Made by a program: the position numbers and the translations under genes. Below, one piece after another: positions 52,509 through 60,319 of a stretch of DNA of 64,000 bases. The stretch is from Bacillus sp. FJAT-27264 (GTDB lineage Bacteria; Bacillota; Bacilli; Paenibacillales; Paenibacillaceae). Where the stretch lies: NCBI RefSeq assembly GCF_001682855.1, contig NZ_MAQW01000029.1, positions 21,615 to 85,614 of the forward strand, written 5' to 3'. Positions within the stretch are counted from its first letter, which is position 1. Each line of letters starts with the position of its first letter. The notes under the pieces are model-generated. The model searched no databases and was not told the origin of the DNA. It worked only from the letters and a program-made list of their open reading frames with translations.

Positions 52509-53612
52509 CTAAATCTTGCTGCTCTTGGCAATGACGAATGGACGTTTATGATCTCCGACAAGGATGCGTTCCCTGCTGAGATGGACGTCCTTATCCATAA
52601 TGACATTCTCAATGACGGCATCCTCTTCGATCACACATTTCTGCATAATGACCGAGTTGATAATCCTTGCGCCCTTTCGAACCTGAACGCCCCGGAAAAT
52701 AATGCTATTCTCCACCGTACCGCCGATAATGCAGCCGTTGGCTACCAGTGAGTTGCTGACATTCGCGCTCTCCAGATAACGGGTTGGCGCTTCATATTTG
52801 ATCTTCGTCTGGACCGGATTCTCCCGGAACAGGCTGAAGTAATTGTCCTGCCGGAGCAATTCCAGGCTGTTCTTATAATAGCTCTCCAAAGAATTGATAA
52901 CAGCATGATAACCATGGTATTCATAGGCGGCAATCTTCAGCTTGTGACGCTGCTTCTGGATGACATCCCGGAAGAAATAACTCTCCCCATGGGCGATGCA
53001 GTATTCGACCTTCTCCAGAAACAATTCTTTTTCCATAATAAAAATATCAAGATAGAGGTTGGGGTGGTCCTTCTCGTGGTGAATTTCGGTGACCTGTTGA
53101 TCTTCATCGCATTCGATACGTCGGCACAGATCATGCTCCGGCTGAAGATGCTCGATTTTCTTATAGACGAGCGTAACGTCGGCGCCCTTGTCGAGGTGAT
53201 AGCGATAAAGATCCTGAAGGTCGATCGTATTGACGTGCTGGCTGCCCGAGAACACGATGTATTTGGCGGAGGCCCGCTTGAAGAAATCAAGATTGTTGTG
53301 GTAGTGCTGGAGGTCACCTTGTGAGGTGTCGGTCGGGTCGTTCCAGTCTGGAGGCAAAATAAACAGTCCGCCATGCTTGCGGTTCATATCCCATGACTTC
53401 CCGTCGCCCAGATGGTCCATCAGCGAGCGGTATTTGCGGCGGACGAATAACCCGACACTCTCCAGATCCGCGCGCATCATATTCGAGAGCACAAAGTCAA
53501 TCAGACGGTAACGGCTGGCAAAAGGCACGGCTGCGCCGCAGCGGAAATAGGTTAACTCGTTCAACTTGTCGAGTTCATGATCCAGATTGATTACACCCAT
53601 CAGTTGCTTCAT
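52509..53612 (-). CDS. glgD: Glucose-1-phosphate adenylyltransferase subunit GlgD
   Basis: 367 residues with the nucleotidyltransferase fold and a C-terminal left-handed beta-helix (SNSLVANGCIIGGTVENSIIFRGVQVRKGARIINSVI). The catalytic GGQGxRL-type loop of GlgC is missing at the N-terminus (MKQLMGVINLDHELDKLNELTYFRCGAA), so it should be the regulatory, non-catalytic partner, as for GlgD of bacilli. It starts 25 bp after glgC. Confidence 0.93.
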   Translation of the reverse strand: MKQLMGVINLDHELDKLNELTYFRCGAAVPFASRYRLIDFVLSNMMRADLESVGLFVRRKYRSLMDHLGDGKSWDMNRKHGGLFILPPDWNDPTDTSQGDLQHYHNNLDFFKRASAKYIVFSGSQHVNTIDLQDLYRYHLDKGADVTLVYKKIEHLQPEHDLCRRIECDEDQQVTEIHHEKDHPNLYLDIFIMEKELFLEKVEYCIAHGESYFFRDVIQKQRHKLKIAAYEYHGYHAVINSLESYYKNSLELLRQDNYFSLFRENPVQTKIKYEAPTRYLESANVSNSLVANGCIIGGTVENSIIFRGVQVRKGARIINSVIMQKCVIEEDAVIENVIMDKDVHLSRERILVGDHKRPFVIAKSSKI

Positions 53613-53636
53613 CGGATTCCACCGTCCTCTACATGG

Positions 53637-54800
53637 TTATATGGTTTTGGCTGCAACGGAAATACGTTTTTTGCTTCTATTGTCGACTAGCAGAATTTCT
53701 TCATCATTCTCCCGCTGGGTGCCAATCTCCATATAATCCTCAATCACCGTGTTCTCGCTGATGATTGCCTTGTGTATCCGTACGTTCTTGCCGATCTTGA
53801 CCTTGGGCATGATCACCGAATCCGTGATCACACTGCCCTCACCGATCTCCACACCGTAAAAGAGCACCGAGTGCTTAACCTCACCGGAGACGATGCAGCC
53901 CTCGTTAATAATACTGCCGGAGACGTTGGCTCCGGGGGCTACATATTGGGCCGGTTGGTTCGGATTACGGGTAAAGATGCGCCAGCCGGGATCATTGAGA
54001 TTGAGCGGCGGCTCGTCGCTGAGCAGGTCCATGTTTGCTTCCCAGAGACTGGTCACTGTGCCCACATCCCGCCAGTAGCCTTCAAACGGATACGCGTAAA
54101 GCGACTGACCGTCAGCCAGCATCAGAGGGATGATATCCTTGCCGAAATCATGGGAGGAATCAGCGTTCTCCCCATCCTCCAGCAGATGCCTCCGAAGGAC
54201 TTCCCATTTGAAAATATATACGCCCATTGAAGCAAGTGTGCTTTTGGGCTGCGCAGGCTTTTCCTCAAACTCGTAAATCTTGAGGTCCTCCTCCGTGTTA
54301 AGTATGCCAAAACGGCTTGCTTCCTCCAGCGGAACGTCGATCACCGAGATCGTGCAATCGGCCCCCCGCTCCTTGTGGTATTGAAGCATAGCGTTGTAGT
54401 CCATTTTATAGATGTGGTCACCCGAGAGAATCAGCACGTGTTCCGGGTCGAATTGTTCCACAAATTTGAGATTGCGGTAAATCGCATCCGCCGTTCCCCT
54501 GTACCAACTGCTTCCGTTCTCCCGCTCATGCGGCGGCAGCACGAATACCCCACCGTTCTTGCGGTTCAAATCCCAATCACTGCCTACGCCAATGTATGAG
54601 TGCAGTACAAGCGGTTCATATTGCGTGAGTACCCCCACCGTGTCAATCCCCGAATTGGAGCAGTTACTCAAAGGAAAATCAATAATGCGATAGGTTCCCC
54701 CAAAATAAACAGCTGGCTTGGCAAGTGATTTGGTCAATCCCTTCAACCTTTTCCCTTGGCCTCCTGCCAATAGCATGGCTACCATTTCTTTTTTCTTCAT
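53637..54800 (-). CDS. glgC: Glucose-1-phosphate adenylyltransferase (catalytic GlgC)
   Basis: 387 residues. It makes ADP-glucose from glucose-1-phosphate and ATP. The catalytic loop MLLAGGQGKRLKGLTKSLAKPAVYFGG, substrate segment SNCSNSGIDTVGVLTQYEP and SGDHIYKMDYNAML are intact; the C-terminal beta-helix (VAPGANVSGSIINEGCIVSGEVKHSVLFYGVEIGEGSVI) is typical. AAGGGAGG lies 7 nt before the ATG. It is the first gene of the operon and diverges from an OmpR-type regulator. Confidence 0.95.
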   Translation of the reverse strand: MKKKEMVAMLLAGGQGKRLKGLTKSLAKPAVYFGGTYRIIDFPLSNCSNSGIDTVGVLTQYEPLVLHSYIGVGSDWDLNRKNGGVFVLPPHERENGSSWYRGTADAIYRNLKFVEQFDPEHVLILSGDHIYKMDYNAMLQYHKERGADCTISVIDVPLEEASRFGILNTEEDLKIYEFEEKPAQPKSTLASMGVYIFKWEVLRRHLLEDGENADSSHDFGKDIIPLMLADGQSLYAYPFEGYWRDVGTVTSLWEANMDLLSDEPPLNLNDPGWRIFTRNPNQPAQYVAPGANVSGSIINEGCIVSGEVKHSVLFYGVEIGEGSVITDSVIMPKVKIGKNVRIHKAIISENTVIEDYMEIGTQRENDEEILLVDNRSKKRISVAAKTI

Positions 54801-55263
54801 GGAAGAGCCTCCCTTGACTTATGGGTATTAAAGCTTCTGCAATAAATAAGGTTGAGTGATTAAGAAGTGGAATGGATAGAATGACGCTGAAATCAAAATT
54901 CCAGAAAGAAGTGAAACGCAAAGAAATGAGTTGAGATAGGCAACTTAGACAAGGTTACAAACGGGGAAACGGGGTCGTTCTAATGACCTACCTTGACTGA
55001 AGAGGGCTCTCCATACCGGGTAAGTTATTCTTATTGTAAATTGTTCGCTAGCCGCCGTCAAAACCCTTTCTCACAGGAATTAAAAATAAGAAAATATAAC
55101 CCTATTGCCTATTAAGCACATGAATCTCTTATCCTATTGATTAACCACTGCGCAGTATGTTGAAGAAAGTCGCTTTTCCAGGACAGAGCAGCCTGTACCG
55201 ATCTTCAGCAAACGTTCAAAAAGTTGTGGCATAATAGGGTATCAGAACTTTGGAGGGATCGGA
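54801..55263. other. 463-bp divergent spacer between glgC and the OmpR-type regulator
   Basis: It must hold both promoters, but no convincing -35/-10 pair is visible by eye for either gene. Part of it is AT-rich (about 55080-55150). I see no repeat, no array and no gene. Confidence 0.5.
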
Positions 55264-55950
55264 ATGAAGGCTACCCAAGGCGTCAGGCTGCTGCTTGTTG
55301 ATGATGAGCCGCATATTCTGCAGTTTCTGGAACTCGGCTTGGTCAATGAAGGTTTTGAAGTAAGAACGGCTCCCGACGGGCTGACGGCTATTGCCGAGGC
55401 TGCCGATTTCAAGCCGCATGTCGCCATTCTGGATGTCATGATGCCAGGAATGGACGGTTTCGAAGTGTGTCACTATCTCCGCTCAGAAGAGAACGATATC
55501 GCGGTGATTATGCTGACCGCCAAAGACGAGGTCGATGACCGGGTCAAAGGTCTGTCGATTGGTGCGGATGACTATATGATTAAGCCGTTCAGCTTCGAGG
55601 AGCTGCTGGCAAGAATACAGGCCCGACTGCGCAACCAGTTCCCCGGTCTGCTGGGTGAGGTACGCCTCGGTCCCTTCCGCATTGACGGGAGAGGCAAGGA
55701 AATCCGCTTCCGCGAAGAAGTGCTAGAGCTGTCACCCACCGAATATGAGCTGCTCCAGTATCTTGTGATGAATCATGGTCTCGTTCTTAGCAAACCCATG
55801 ATTCTGGACAAGGTATGGGGCTATGATTTCGGCGGAGAAGAGAATATCGTAGAGGTGTATATCCGTTCCTTACGTGAAAAGCTGGGCGATAAAGAACATC
55901 GTATTATCCGTACTCTGCGCGGTGCCGGCTACCGGGTGGACCTGGAATGA
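55264..55950 (+). CDS. OmpR/PhoB-family response regulator
   Basis: 228 residues. Receiver domain with LVDDEP, phospho-acceptor Asp57 in AILDVMMPGMDGF, Thr/Lys in MLTAKDEVDDRVKGLSIGADDYMIKPFS. The C-terminal winged helix (FREEVLELSPTEYELLQYLVMNHGLVLSKPMILDKVWGYDFGGEENIVEVYIRSLREKLG) binds DNA. Its stop overlaps the kinase ATG by 4 bp. GGAGGGATCGG precedes the ATG. Target genes are not evident. Confidence 0.93.
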   Translation: MKATQGVRLLLVDDEPHILQFLELGLVNEGFEVRTAPDGLTAIAEAADFKPHVAILDVMMPGMDGFEVCHYLRSEENDIAVIMLTAKDEVDDRVKGLSIGADDYMIKPFSFEELLARIQARLRNQFPGLLGEVRLGPFRIDGRGKEIRFREEVLELSPTEYELLQYLVMNHGLVLSKPMILDKVWGYDFGGEENIVEVYIRSLREKLGDKEHRIIRTLRGAGYRVDLE

Positions 55951-57575
55951 CCGGGCCATCGCGTAAGGGCGGCAACATTGGAGTGGCGGCGAGTGGACGA
56001 AGTAGACTTCGCACGGTATGGGATCGTTTTGCCCCCCGTTCCCTCCGCAAACAGCTGTTGTCCATCTCGCTGCTGATCCTGTCCATGCTGCTGCTGCTCA
56101 TTGGTGTATTGCAATATATCCTGATGCGCAACTTCACCTATACGAACAGAGCGGAGGCTATGGAAACTCAACTGCGGTCTGTTCCCCGTGAGTTCTTCTT
56201 TAACTTCTTAAATTATTCCTTGAGAGATGATGCAGGTACAAGCAAACCTAATGAGAATCTCGGCAGCAGCGGGAGCGGTAGCCGCTTCGATAATCCGGGC
56301 GGAAGCATGGTGCCCGGCAACTTCCGCAATGGTACAGGACGACCGCTACTACTGGATGCTCACGCGACTCTTGCCATTTACAGCGCGGATGGCACCTTCA
56401 AGGATTTTCAGCAGGATACGCTGTCTACGACGGCTGCTCCCAGATTAACCAATGAAGAATATCAGGAACTGATGAAGCGGACACCCGATCGGGCCACGGG
56501 TAAATATAAGCTGATCACCGCCGAAGACGGCAGCGAGCAGCTTGCTGTCTTTATGAATCTGGGAAGGCCGGGAAATTCAAGGCTGTTGCTGCAAATGACG
56601 TTGGAAACCGGTCCGCTGAAGGATATCATCCTCCAGCAACTGCTCATCTTCGCTGCCTTGTCTCTGGCAGCCCTGCTCGCTGGCTTGTTCTTGTATCTGC
56701 CTGCGCTGCGAAAGACGCTCGTCCCCCTGTCCAATATGGAGGACGCCGCCCAACGCATTGATGCCGGCAACCTGGATGTGCGGTTTCCGGTGTTTCAGGG
56801 ACAGATGGAGATCGACAAGCTGTCCCAATCGTTCAACGCGATGCTTGAGCGTCTGGAGGTCTCCTTCCGCAACGAGCGGGAAGCCAAAGAGCAGATGCGG
56901 CGCTTCGCCGCTGATGCGTCTCATGAGCTGCGGACTCCCTTGACCTCCATCCACGGCTTTCTGGAGGTCCTGCTTCGCGGCGCCGCTGACAACAGTGAGC
57001 AGCTGTACAGCGCGCTTAACAGCATGCACGGCGAATCAAAGCGGATCAACAAGCTGGTGGAGGACTTGTTGCTGCTGGCCCGTATGGACGGCGCACCGCA
57101 GCTGCGCCTGGCTGATCTTGAGCTCGGCGGCATCCTGAAAGAGATGACGCCAGGTCTGTTGCTGCTGGCCGGGGACCGCCGGGTCAGCTTCGATATTGCC
57201 TACGGCATCCACGGTCTCTATGATGCCGACAAAATCAAACAGGTGATCCTGAACCTGTTCCACAATGCAGTGCAGCACACGGATGATAAGGAAGGCGTCA
57301 TCCGCATCTCGCTGCATGCCCAGGGGCCGCGGGCGGAGCTGACCGTGAGCGACAATGGCTCCGGCATCACTGCCGAGCATCTGCCCCGCGTCTTCGACCG
57401 CTTCTACCGCAGCGACTCCTCCCGGACCCGCAAATACGGAGGGTCCGGGTTGGGCCTGTCGATCTCGAAGTCCATCGTCGAAGCCCATGGCGGGGACATC
57501 AGTGTCACCAGCATTCCTGGTGCAGAAACAGTCTTCAAGATGTCTCTTCCTTGTCAGGAAGGAATAGCTAAATAA
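55947..57575 (+). CDS. Sensor histidine kinase with HAMP domain
   Basis: 542 residues. TM1 at 37-59 and TM2 at 228-252 enclose a 165-residue extracellular sensor with a Gly/Ser/Asn-rich loop (about 100-130). HAMP (253-305), then His326 in RFAADASHELRTPLTSIHGFLEVLL, N box IKQVILNLFHNAVQHT, and VSDNGSGI, DRFYRSDSSRTRKYGGSGLGLSI. It is the partner of the overlapping response regulator. The signal is unknown. Confidence 0.93.
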   Translation: MTGPSRKGGNIGVAASGRSRLRTVWDRFAPRSLRKQLLSISLLILSMLLLLIGVLQYILMRNFTYTNRAEAMETQLRSVPREFFFNFLNYSLRDDAGTSKPNENLGSSGSGSRFDNPGGSMVPGNFRNGTGRPLLLDAHATLAIYSADGTFKDFQQDTLSTTAAPRLTNEEYQELMKRTPDRATGKYKLITAEDGSEQLAVFMNLGRPGNSRLLLQMTLETGPLKDIILQQLLIFAALSLAALLAGLFLYLPALRKTLVPLSNMEDAAQRIDAGNLDVRFPVFQGQMEIDKLSQSFNAMLERLEVSFRNEREAKEQMRRFAADASHELRTPLTSIHGFLEVLLRGAADNSEQLYSALNSMHGESKRINKLVEDLLLLARMDGAPQLRLADLELGGILKEMTPGLLLLAGDRRVSFDIAYGIHGLYDADKIKQVILNLFHNAVQHTDDKEGVIRISLHAQGPRAELTVSDNGSGITAEHLPRVFDRFYRSDSSRTRKYGGSGLGLSISKSIVEAHGGDISVTSIPGAETVFKMSLPCQEGIAK

Positions 57576-57591
57576 TGGATATGCACGTTAT

Positions 57592-57631
57592 AATAGCAAG
57601 TACCGGAGATACGCCGGAACTTGCTATTTTT
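57592..57631 (+). terminator. Terminator after the two-component operon
   Basis: AATAGCAAGT-A-CCGG pairs with CCGG-A-ACTTGCTATT around a short loop and is followed by a T run. It lies 16 bp past the kinase stop. Confidence 0.88.
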
Positions 57632-57868
57632 ATTGCCTGGGCAAGGTTATAGAAAGAGCTGGGAGCCAATGGTATATTTTACGCACAGCTATGATTGGTA
57701 AATTTTGGCGCATCCTTCGATGTAGTTTTCTGCTTTGAGGGTTCAAGGCGTTTAGGCTTAGTCAAACTTAGCATATGCTCTCGGAGCTGTTTTACTGCGT
57801 TGAAGGTTCGGGGTGATTAGGCAGGGGTTAACACTAAAGGTTATTCTTAAGAGAGGTGAATTCACAGT

Positions 57869-58363
57869 ATGAGGAAGCTTCTATGGATATTATGTTTAAC
57901 AGCGCTGGCAACTATCTTAATCACGGGATGCAATACCAATAAAACGGAAAATGCAGCGATTCAAGCTGCTGAAACCTACAAAAATAAAGAATACAACGTC
58001 GCAGCCTCAAATAACTTGCTCTCTGTCGAATCCATTAAAAAGCGGAATGAGGAAATGAAGCCCTTTTTTACAGAAAGCTTTTCAGAAAAAGCAGTTGCTA
58101 CCCGCTATACAACCTTACCCGTAAGTGTAGCTCATACCCATCAGGCCTCGGTTACATCAGAGAATCTTAAATTCACAGTATTAGATCAGAAGGATGATTG
58201 GATCGATTTAAAGTATACGGCTGACCTTCTCCTATTGGACCAAGAGAATAAAGAAAGTGTGCGGGTTCCGTTAGAAGGGATTTTGACTCTATTTCATGTT
58301 GAAGGCAAATGGCTTGTGCAAGGAGATAGGTTTGATAAAGCTGCTTTTCAAAAACTATTATAA
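57869..58363 (+). CDS. Lipoprotein of unknown function
   Basis: 164 residues. The signal peptide (RKLLWILCLTALATILITGC) ends in lipobox ITGC, so the mature protein is anchored at the outer membrane face. The rest is a small globular domain (about 80-160) with alternating strands (LKFTVLDQKDDWIDLKYTADLLLLDQ, GILTLFHVEGKWLVQGDRF), like the NTF2-like or DUF4878-type lipoproteins, a resemblance I cannot verify. AGAGAGGTG precedes the ATG. Proximity to the two-component genes may be incidental, since a terminator lies between. Confidence 0.75.
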   Translation: MRKLLWILCLTALATILITGCNTNKTENAAIQAAETYKNKEYNVAASNNLLSVESIKKRNEEMKPFFTESFSEKAVATRYTTLPVSVAHTHQASVTSENLKFTVLDQKDDWIDLKYTADLLLLDQENKESVRVPLEGILTLFHVEGKWLVQGDRFDKAAFQKLL

Positions 58364-58429
58364 GCACATTGTTTTTACGGTTGGGGGATCAGTTGGAGCC
58401 CAGCTAGAAACTGATTAGTGACTCTAGTT

Positions 58430-58636
58430 GGGGCTGCTGAAAACTGCTTGAGACTGAGTGAGTACTGATTGAGAATGGTTTAGTACTGGTTGAGGATGGC
58501 TGGAGACTGGTTTGAGACTGGTTTGAGACTGGTTTGAGACTGGTTTGAGACTGGCTGGAGTGAGACTACTGAAAACTGCTTGAGACTGGTTAAGTACTGC
58601 TGCAAACTAATTGGTAACTGGCTAGTAACTGGCCGC
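58430..58636. repeat. 11-bp tandem repeats (GAGACTGGTTT) with decayed flanks
   Basis: Four perfect GAGACTGGTTT units (58503-58546) and a fifth variant sit in about 200 bp of degenerate ACTGGTTNAG-type words on both sides. Noncoding; in the convergent spacer beside array B2. Confidence 0.85.
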
Positions 58637-58665
58637 ACTCAAGGTTTAGTCTGATTCACCACCTA

Positions 58666-58850
58666 TAACTGGATTTTCTCCCGCTAATTCGCCGTCTCGC
58701 CCGGAAGCTACCGCAATAACAGGAATTTCTCCAGTTATTATGGCTTTACGAGGTCATATCTGCTAAATTACCGTTGATTAACGGGAGTATTTCCAGCTAA
58801 AAAATAGAAAACAGGATATTCCTCCGAATTAACTGGAGAAAATCCTGTTA
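58666..58850. repeat. Phased four-site array, family B (copy B2)
   Basis: Sites start at 58666, 58717, 58779 and 58830 (51, 62, 51), identical spacing to B1 and to family A. The second matches the B consensus fully. Orientations are minus, plus, plus, minus. Partial site-like fragments (ACCGTTGATTAACGGG near 58770; ACAGGATATTCCTCCG near 58811) lie in the spacers. Confidence 0.93.
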
Positions 58851-58857
58851 CTGAAAC

Positions 58858-58903
58858 GGGGATGCTCGTAGCGCAAACATTCGCTGGAAGGCATCCCCTA
58901 TTT
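58858..58903. terminator. Hairpin after array B2
   Basis: GGGGATGC pairs with GCATCCCC, with an inner AGCG/CGCT stem, followed by TATTTTA. It may be a terminator reading from either side. Confidence 0.5.
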
Positions 58904-58972
58904 TAGTAAAACGAACAGAGAGAAAACAAAGCTCTTCTAATCCAACACGCCAGGCGAAGCGTTTCTATATAC

Positions 58973-59240
58973 ATACATACGTACGTATGTATATACTTAC
59001 TTACTTACTTACTTACTTACTTGCTTACTTTCTTTCTTTCCTACTTATTTTCTTTCTTAGTCCCTTACTTACATACTTCCTTTCTTAGCTACTCCCTTAG
59101 CTACTTCCTTACCTTCTTCCGTCCCTACTTCACTTACTTCCTTACGAACCTCCTTCTTTCTTCACTTCTTCACTTCTTTACTTCTTTACTTACTTCTTTA
59201 CTTACTTCTTTACTTACTTCTTTACTTACTTCTTTCCCCT
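58973..59240. repeat. Palindrome plus ACTT/TTCTTTAC microsatellite
   Basis: A 20-bp perfect palindrome centred on CGTACG (58973-58992) is followed by at least six ACTT units, then by degenerate pyrimidine-rich words including 12-bp ACTTCTTTACTT units to 59240. The plus strand is almost purine-free apart from A. It ends 9 bp before the GT2 stop. An open frame here only mirrors the repeat. Confidence 0.88.
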
Positions 59241-59248
59241 CTTGACCG

Positions 59249-60229
59249 TTATTTGTTCACCTGGATCTTGCGCTTCTCCTGAGCCGCCTGCGGCTGGCCT
59301 CCGTATACTTCCTGCACGATATACAGTGGACGTCCTTTGGTCTCATCGTAAATGCGGCCGACATACTCTCCGAGAATGCCGAGCATGACCAGCACGAACC
59401 CGTTGAACGTCAGGGTGATGCCGATCATCGATGCCCAGCCTTTTACCACTGAATCCGTGAAAATAGCCAGATACAGCACATACAGCAGGTAGAGAAAACC
59501 AGCAGCCGACAGTACCCCGCCAAGATACCCGGCCAGCTTCAGCGGCTTGTACGAGAAAGACGTGATTCCGTCCAGGGACAGTTTGATCATGCGCTTCAGC
59601 GGGTATTTGGTCTCACCGGCAAGGCGTTCGTCGCGCTCGTATTCAATGGCTTTTTGCCGAAAACCGACCCAACTGACGAGCCCGCGTACAAAGCGGTTTT
59701 TCTCGGGCAGGCGCTTCAATTGGTCACAAACTTTACGGTCAATAAGACGGAAATCGCCCGTATCTACCGGGATTGAAATATCCGTGGAATAGCGGAGCAC
59801 CCGGTAAAATAGGCTCGCGGTCCATTTTTTGAACAACGATTCCCCGCGTCGCTTCACCCGTTTGGCATACACCACTTCAAAGCCCAATTTCCATTCTTCT
59901 ATCATCTCAAGAATCAGTTCAGGCGGGTCCTGAAGATCAGCGTCAATAATAACAATCGCATCGCCCTGGGCATAATCCATGCCTGCCGTAATCGCCACCT
60001 GATGCCCGAAGTTGCGGGACAGGTCGATCAAGCGGACGCTCTCATCCCAGTGGCTGTACTCCTCGATCATCTCTGCACAATGATCGGTGCTGCCATCGTT
60101 CACGAAAAGTAGCTCGTACGGCTCGCCCGTTGTTCCCATTACTTTTTTGATCCGACGATACGTCTCCTGAATAACTGCCTCCTCGTTAAACATCGGTATG
60201 ATAATGGAATAGCGTATGGTTGCACTCAT
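59249..60229 (-). CDS. GT2 polyprenyl-phosphate glycosyltransferase (GtrB/YkcC-like)
   Basis: 326 residues. The GT-A domain (1-225) shows YSIIIPMFNEEAVIQETYRRI, LFVNDGSTDH, DADLQDPPELI (DXD-type) and DTGDFRLIDRKVCDQLKRLPEKNRFVRGLVSW. Two C-terminal TM helices (about 233-290) anchor it. Such enzymes load a sugar from a nucleotide donor onto undecaprenyl phosphate; the lipid sugar is then used outside by a GT-C enzyme, here encoded just upstream. The sugar identity is unknown. A hairpin lies between the two genes. Confidence 0.92.
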   Translation of the reverse strand: MSATIRYSIIIPMFNEEAVIQETYRRIKKVMGTTGEPYELLFVNDGSTDHCAEMIEEYSHWDESVRLIDLSRNFGHQVAITAGMDYAQGDAIVIIDADLQDPPELILEMIEEWKLGFEVVYAKRVKRRGESLFKKWTASLFYRVLRYSTDISIPVDTGDFRLIDRKVCDQLKRLPEKNRFVRGLVSWVGFRQKAIEYERDERLAGETKYPLKRMIKLSLDGITSFSYKPLKLAGYLGGVLSAAGFLYLLYVLYLAIFTDSVVKGWASMIGITLTFNGFVLVMLGILGEYVGRIYDETKGRPLYIVQEVYGGQPQAAQEKRKIQVNK

Positions 60230-60257
60230 GGACGCTACCTCCTCTAAGGGGAATGAT

Positions 60258-60295
60258 CAAGCACGCCCGGTACCTCACAGGCCGTAGCGTGCTTG
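60258..60295. other. Intercistronic hairpin between GT39 and GT2 genes
   Basis: CAAGCACGC pairs with GCGTGCTTG over a 20-nt loop. On the coding (minus) strand no T run follows, so it may tune expression or mRNA stability rather than terminate. Confidence 0.6.
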
Positions 60296-60319
60296 TTTGT
60301 TATGGTTAAAACCATTCTG

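Noticed and set aside
16249..58850. Arrays as transposon ends with multiple transposase sites (Tn7-like)
   Set aside because: Arrays are symmetric stand-alone elements in convergent gaps, with no transposase genes or target duplications seen between them.
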